A stretch of 6,327 bases of DNA from an uncultured Clostridia bacterium (lineage in GTDB: Bacteria; Bacillota; Clostridia; Christensenellales; Borkfalkiaceae): assembly GCA_900548845.1 (NCBI GenBank), contig URMI01000062.1, forward strand, positions 1-6,327. Reading direction: 5' to 3'. The first letter of the stretch is position 1; every line of letters begins with the position of its first letter. Under the pieces are notes generated by a model. The model made no database searches. It was not told where the DNA came from and saw only the letters and a list, made by a program, of their open reading frames with translations. The position numbers and the translations under genes are program-made. Below are positions 6,113 through 6,327 of the stretch, one piece after another.

Positions 6113-6327
6113 AACATTTACTGAAGCTCGGCGATCTTTCCCGCGAGGAGATCCTCACCATCTTAAACCTTGCCGACCAGCTCAAGTACGAGCGCCAGAA
6201 CGGCATCTTCCACCCCTATCTGAAGGGCAAGAAGCTCGGCATGATCTTCCAGAAGTCCTCGACGCGTACCCGCGTCTCCTTTGAAACGGGCATCTACGAG
6301 CTGGGCGGCTACGGGCTGTTTCTCTCC
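6109..6327 (+). CDS. argF: Ornithine carbamoyltransferase, 3' end outside window
   Basis: ArgF transfers the carbamoyl group from carbamoyl phosphate to ornithine, giving citrulline for ArgG. Only the first 73 codons are present, with no stop before the window ends. The family normally has about 300-330 residues. The start MKHLLKLGDLSREEILTILNLA is typical, and FQKSSTRTRVSFE (47-59) is the carbamoyl-phosphate binding loop with STRTR at 51-55. GIYELGGYGLFLS follows as expected. The ATG at 6109 overlaps the argD TGA (ATGA), with GAGG at 6095-6098 inside argD, 10 nt upstream, so translation can be coupled or independent. Aspartate carbamoyltransferase shares the loop, but the N-terminus and the neighbours favour the ornithine enzyme. 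Catabolic use (arcB) is unlikely in this biosynthetic setting. Confidence 0.93.
   Translation, partial: MKHLLKLGDLSREEILTILNLADQLKYERQNGIFHPYLKGKKLGMIFQKSSTRTRVSFETGIYELGGYGLFLS

Noticed and set aside
1..6327. Mobile element, CRISPR array, tRNA or novel defence system
   Set aside because: No terminal repeats, transposase or integrase, spaced identical repeats, or tRNA-like folds were seen. The coding space is filled by known arginine genes.

Overview
This window is most of an arginine biosynthesis cluster, all on the + strand, in the order argG - argC - argJ - argB - argD - argF. The last gene is cut by the window edge. A small membrane-anchored protein of unknown function ends just upstream. 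The protein families and Shine-Dalgarno-type ribosome sites suggest a Bacillota bacterium, probably Clostridia. The coding DNA is GC-rich with mostly C- or G-ending codons, against strongly AT-rich intergenic DNA, so it is not a low-GC Clostridium. A finer assignment cannot be made by eye. I see no mobile element, CRISPR array, tRNA or rRNA.

Layout: 1-348 is the 3' end of the hypothetical membrane protein. 349-515 is an AT-rich regulatory gap. It holds about four degenerate copies of a roughly 20-bp unit, a perfect 13-bp terminator-like hairpin, and a near-consensus sigma-A promoter whose -35 box lies in the hairpin loop. argG and argC (516-2665) overlap by 4 nt. A 139-nt gap (2666-2804) carries a second, extended -10 promoter and a short leader hairpin. 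argJ and argB (2805-4882) overlap by 4 nt. A strong intrinsic terminator starts inside the last codons of argB. argD and argF (4949 to the window end) again overlap by 4 nt. The cluster therefore reads as three translationally coupled gene pairs separated by transcription signals.

Pathway: ArgJ both starts the acetylated route (if bifunctional) and recycles acetyl from acetylornithine to glutamate. ArgB phosphorylates N-acetylglutamate, ArgC reduces the acyl phosphate, and ArgD transaminates to acetylornithine. ArgJ then releases ornithine, ArgF makes citrulline, and ArgG makes argininosuccinate. argH, the last step, is not in the window. ArgB carries the N-terminal helix and C-terminal signature of arginine-inhibited kinases, so feedback control at that step is likely.

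The genes are ordinary members of known families and I do not see an undescribed system. The points worth a second look are regulatory (repeat array, promoter nested in a terminator, terminator ahead of an argD with no visible ribosome site). Two protein-level points are the short type 2 ArgC and an unusual residue in ArgJ.
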